The notes under the pieces are model-generated. The model searched no databases and had not been told where the DNA came from. It was given only the letters and a program-made list of their open reading frames with translations. From Neoconidiobolus thromboides FSU 785 (taxonomy: Eukaryota; Entomophthoromycota; Entomophthoromycetes; Entomophthorales; Neoconidiobolaceae), in assembly GCA_025603075.1 (NCBI GenBank), contig MU626423.1:1-43597 (forward strand): a DNA stretch of 43,597 bases, written 5' to 3'. The position numbers and the translations under genes were made by a program. Shown here in pieces: positions 39,963 to 43,597 of this stretch. The stretch's first letter is position 1. Every line of letters starts with the position of its first letter.

Positions 39963-41670
39963 TTATACAGTCTCTTTAGCGATCTTTGGTTCTAAAACAG
40001 GTTCAGATTTTACAAGTGGAATATGTATTAGGAAGAGAGAGGCAATAAATGATATTGTACAGAATGGGATCATAGTAATATAGGCATATTTTAATGCTGA
40101 GACATAAGATAGCTTATAAAGTAAAACTTCCTCTTCACTCAAAATAGAAATAGAGTCTAAAGAAGACGTCAAAAGCTTGGAGTCCAGCCCAGGTAAGCTT
40201 TCCATCAAATAATAATTCAATGCATTTTTATAAATCGATCCAATAATCGCTAATCCTAAAACCCCACCTAAATTAGCCGTAAAGTTTAATAATGAGGTTA
40301 CTGAGGCTACTTCTGACTCTTTGACTGCAGCTTGAGACAAAATTGTACAATTTTGAGTACATAAACCATAACCACAACCAATTAACAAAACAATGGTAAT
40401 TTCTTCAAATCGGGTAATATCTTTTCTTAATAAAAACATTAAACATACCCCTACTAATATAAGTCCCGTTCCTAATACATTAAATATTCTATATCTTCCG
40501 GTTTTTGAGGTATAATAGCCTGCTAATGCAGATAATATAACAATGCTAATCATCATTGGAAATAATTCGAATGCAGACATTGTAGCAGATTTGTTATTTA
40601 CAATTTGATGGTAAATAGGTATATAATTAACACTTACATAAAAAGGGAATCCATTTAATAAGTTTGTTATATTTGCAGATATAACATTCCTAGTGAATAT
40701 ACTTGAAGGAAGTATAGGCTCTTTTGCCACTCTTAATTCGACAAAAATAAATAATAAAAGTGATACAACTGAAATACCTAAAGGCACTAAAACTTCCCAA
40801 GACAACCAGGGATATTCATTTCCGCCCCAATTCAACCCTAGTAAAAGAAAAACTGTTGATACTATTATAGAAATTGATCCTAAAAAATCAATACGTTTCA
40901 ACTGAAGTCTAAGTGGTTGCATCTCTTGTTTAAAATTTAAAAATATAGCTGTTATCACAAGAGTTATTAAAGATATAGGTACATTTAAGTAAAAGTTGTA
41001 TCTCCAACTCAAGTTATCAGATATTAAACCGCCAATTACTGGTCCCGATACAACTGCTATGATAAAAAATATTCCAGTCATTGAAAGATATAAACTACGG
41101 CTCTTTAATGGAACAACATCAGATATTACAATAATTGCTAATGCTATTAAACCTCCTCCTCCAATACCACTAAAAGCTCTTGAGCCGATTAGCATGTGAA
41201 TACTACTTGAAGCCCCACACATTATAGAGCCAACCATAAATATAGTTAAGGCTGCTATTAATGTATTTCTTCGACCAAAAATGTCACTTAATTTCCCATA
41301 AAGTGGTATCAAAGCTGTTGTTGTGAGCATATAACTAGCAGGCAGCCAAGCCATATCACTCAACGCATTAAAATCAGACGCGATATGGCCAAGCGCAGCT
41401 GCCAAAATGGTATGGTCTAAAATCGATGTAAATATTACTAAAAAGAGGCTATAAAAATAAACATCGTTTCATATATATAAAAATACAAAATTACCCAAAC
41501 ATTAATAAGTGGAATCTTATCCCTGTTATTGTATATCTTGCGTCTTCTTTTTCAGTATCATTTTCTTTGAACTGTGTTTCTAAGCTTATTATTGAGCCTT
41601 CGTCATCAAACTTACTCATCCTAAACTCTTCTGGTTCTCCTTTGTTAATATCTTTGGATATATCTCCCAT
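39963..41670 (-). CDS. DHA2-family MFS transporter (14-TM drug:H+ antiporter type), 2 exons
   Basis: Exons 41670-41495 and 41448-39963 sum to 1662 nt (553 residues). The 46-nt intron runs GTAATT...TATAG and the phase is preserved by GG|C. A hydrophilic N-terminus (MGDISKDINKGEPEEFRMSK...) leads into TM1 with the DHA2 motif LDHTILAAALGHIASDF. Next come WLPASYMLTTTALIPLYGKL, the MFS motif A SDIFGRRN, and antiporter motif C GPVIGGLISDNLSWRYNFYL. The 14-span layout and length match fungal DHA2 plasma-membrane or vacuolar exporters of drugs or basic amino acids. The first exon is needed for a full TM1. A frame starting at the internal methionine at 41405 would lack the motif. The substrate cannot be told from sequence. 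Confidence 0.92.
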
Positions 41671-41711
41671 ATTGTAATAGTAAAATGTAGGATATCATTG
41701 AATTAAATTTG

Positions 41712-41723
41712 TTTTTATATATC
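41712..41723 (-). promoter_or_regulatory. Candidate TATA element of the MFS gene
   Basis: The minus strand reads GATATATAAAAA, about 42-53 bp upstream of the ATG at 41670. Suggestive only. Confidence 0.35.
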
Positions 41724-43161
41724 ATTTTACGTTGCATTAATCATAAGAAGGAAATTAAATTTAAACTGTTAAGTATAAATTTTAATCAAGGTTATTGTTT
41801 ACTTATTTCTATTTTAAAAAATCACAAATTAAACAAATTTGAGGCAATATTAACTTGTTTTGATTGGCAAACTCGAGTTATTTTTTCAATTATGTATGCT
41901 AAAATTTCCAAAGTTTCCTATGTAAATCATTAACTGCTACAATGAATTCAGCTTACTTTAGTCTATCATTAGTTTATAGACAATGATAAGTTTATTTTAG
42001 AATATTATAGCATTGATTAATTTAATATATGAAAATATAAATTACTTTTTATATTATTTTTAAAATAAATTAATTTAATACTATTAATTTATTTCATCCC
42101 TAAAGTATCAACTAAATTGGGCAAAAACTTCTTCAAGATATTATCCACTTTTTAGTTTTAAGTGGTAAATATGACTTAAGAAAAAAAACTGAGCTTTTGG
42201 TATATTATTTCTTATATAACCAAGTGGCTTTTTCTAGTATTAAAGTCATGAGATTAAGAAATTAGAAAAAAGTAAAACAATATAACGATAAACAACATAC
42301 ATTGAGGTTAACTGTTGAAGTACTCAAGCCTTGGTAGTGTAACTTGGGATTTTAAGCCGTATTGTTAACCTTTTAAAATATCAAGTATAACATTTAATAT
42401 TAGTATATTTACTTTACAATGTATAGACCTAAATTTGTCTATAAGATTAAAATCAACCATGTACAATTATTAAAATGAATTTAATAAATTAAGATGTTAT
42501 TTTCGAAAGTAAAGTGAATTCATCATATAATAATAACTGATAACTTTATTAGCTCCATATCAAGTTAAAAACACCATAACTTTATAAACAATAGATAGTC
42601 TAATAGGCCAACAAAACTAATAAAATGTAAGTCTCAAAGTTTGGGACAAATATTCAATAAAATATGCTATTATTTTTTGGTGAAACTTTTAAGCAAAATC
42701 AAATATAAATCGGGTTAGTTTTAATGTATCTGATATATGCAAAGTAATAATAACCTTATATCATCTGATAAAAAAAATCAAAGATTTGAATAAGGAGCAA
42801 TAACTCGGTAAAAGGTTATTATATTTCTAAAGTCTGACTTTTATTTAGGAAGGTAATACTTTATAAGGGTACTAGAGTTAATTAAATTTGAAATTTAAAA
42901 CTTCTATAAAAGTAAAAATTTTGAATTTAAAAGTCAAAGCCATTATTCTAAATAATAAATTTTTAAAGGAGAGCAAAAAATACTGGAAGTGACTGCTCAG
43001 TTTATATCTTATAATCATTAATTGTTCCTTTCTTTTATCCTTAACTTAGTCTTATTAAGATTAAAAAGAATTCACAAAGTGATATCATGTGGTTTAGTGG
43101 TGGGACCTTTATGAAAAACCGAAAAGACAAAAAACAAGTAATCCACCACTGCTTCAAACAA
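41724..43161. other. Divergent intergenic region between MFS and LPMO 2
   Basis: AT-rich. The short open frame at 41709-41933 has no recognisable family. No MITE copy was found here. Confidence 0.4.
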
Positions 43162-43171
43162 TATAAAAAGG
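43162..43171 (+). promoter_or_regulatory. TATA element of LPMO 2
   Basis: TATAAAAAGG lies 107 bp upstream of the ATG at 43269, a good TATA match on the correct strand. Confidence 0.55.
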
Positions 43172-43268
43172 AGCGAATATAACTCAAATAAACTTATCCA
43201 TTTTTACGATCTAAATTACTCTGTGAGAAATTTGCTATCTACCTCTTCATACAAATCTTGAGATAAAA

Positions 43269-43597
43269 ATGCGCTTCACCAATCAATTATTAATGTTAGC
43301 TAGCTTTGCTACTGTTTTCGGCCATATGGAAGTTACCAGCCCCGCCCCAAGACGTTCCCAGCATTTAGCCGGAAATAAAGAGCCTGTTGACTATGACATG
43401 AGTTCACCTTTAGGGGATAAATTTAGTTTCCCATGTAGAGGTTACGGTCCAGGACCATCCTCTGGATCATTCAAAGCTGGTAACTCCATTCCAGTAACAA
43501 TCGGAGGAGGTGCTATGCATAATGGTGGTCATTGTCAGTTTTCTATTACTTATGATAATAAGAACTTTGCTGTCTTAAAAACTGTGATGGGTAATTG
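43269..43597 (+). CDS. Second AA11-like LPMO (3' end outside window)
   Basis: The frame opens at the ATG at 43269 and runs to the window edge (109 residues). An 18-residue signal peptide (MRFTNQLLMLASFATVFG) is followed by His19, the predicted copper-binding N-terminus of the mature enzyme (HMEVTSPAPRRSQHLAGNKE). SFPCRGYGPGPSSG and AMHNGGHCQFSITYDNKNFA follow, corresponding to CRGYG and NHNGGHCQF of the LPMO at 33245-34279. The two are clear paralogues that differ in signal peptide and surface residues. Whether this one has the linker and Cys-rich module cannot be seen. Confidence 0.87.
   Translation, partial: MRFTNQLLMLASFATVFGHMEVTSPAPRRSQHLAGNKEPVDYDMSSPLGDKFSFPCRGYGPGPSSGSFKAGNSIPVTIGGGAMHNGGHCQFSITYDNKNFAVLKTVMGN

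Noticed and set aside
40693-41199. Two plus-strand frames opposite the MFS gene
   Set aside because: Antisense shadows of the transporter reading frame.
1-43597. CRISPR arrays, prokaryotic operons, ribosome binding sites
   Set aside because: Spliceosomal introns and gene families show eukaryotic nuclear DNA. The repeats are dispersed, not regularly spaced arrays.

Overview
The window is AT-rich nuclear DNA from a fungus. Short spliceosomal introns (about 45-80 nt, mostly GTAAG/GTATG...TAG) interrupt the housekeeping genes. The gene content is fungal: an IQGAP/Rng2-type cytokinesis protein, a Tul1/Dsc1-type RING ubiquitin ligase, AA11-like lytic polysaccharide monooxygenases (LPMOs), a DHA2-type MFS transporter, tyrosinases, and remains of a fungal-specific transcription factor. 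The base composition, the amplified tyrosinases and the mix of intron-rich and intronless genes fit an early-diverging lineage such as Entomophthoromycotina/Conidiobolus. That placement is inference.

Layout. 1-458 is the C-terminal part of a predicted GPI-anchored surface protein (+). 970-2954 is the lariat debranching enzyme DBR1 (-, 10 exons). 3240-8250 is a graveyard of F-box/LRR-like gene copies riddled with a ~100-bp repeat. 10698-13477 holds two intronless minus-strand genes, an AIF/AMID-like flavoprotein oxidoreductase and a secreted tyrosinase. 15820-16967 is a decayed tyrosinase. 18158-23304 is the IQGAP gene (+, 14 exons, 1455 codons). 23431-24255 has two broken tRNA-like sequences. 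24518-26610 is the Tul1/Dsc1 E3 ligase (+, 2 exons). 26980-27373 is an LSM-domain NAA38-like gene (-, 2 exons). 27550 is tRNA-Val(AAC). 28310-29561 is a second decayed tyrosinase, interrupted by the repeat. 30090-32100 is a decayed transcription factor. 33245-34279 is a secreted AA11-like LPMO (-). 36077 is tRNA-Ala(CGC). 38057-38863 is an unknown type-I membrane protein (-). 39963-41670 is a DHA2 drug:H+ antiporter (-, 2 exons). 43269 to the end is the start of a second LPMO (+).

The most notable element is a dispersed, imperfectly palindromic repeat of about 90-100 bp with GGGGATG.../...CATCCCC ends. I find 18 copies in both orientations. Thirteen are flanked by identical 4-nt direct repeats (ATAT, AAAT, ATTT, ATCA), which indicates a non-autonomous DNA transposon (MITE) with a 4-bp target-site duplication. 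One copy sits inside a tyrosinase pseudogene, and the intact paralogue serves as the empty-site reference. All copies lie in intergenic or pseudogene DNA. No transposase was seen.

The genes do not form one pathway. Secreted or surface functions (tyrosinase, LPMOs, membrane protein, MFS pump) alternate with conserved cell-biology genes, and the long gaps hold decayed paralogues and repeats.
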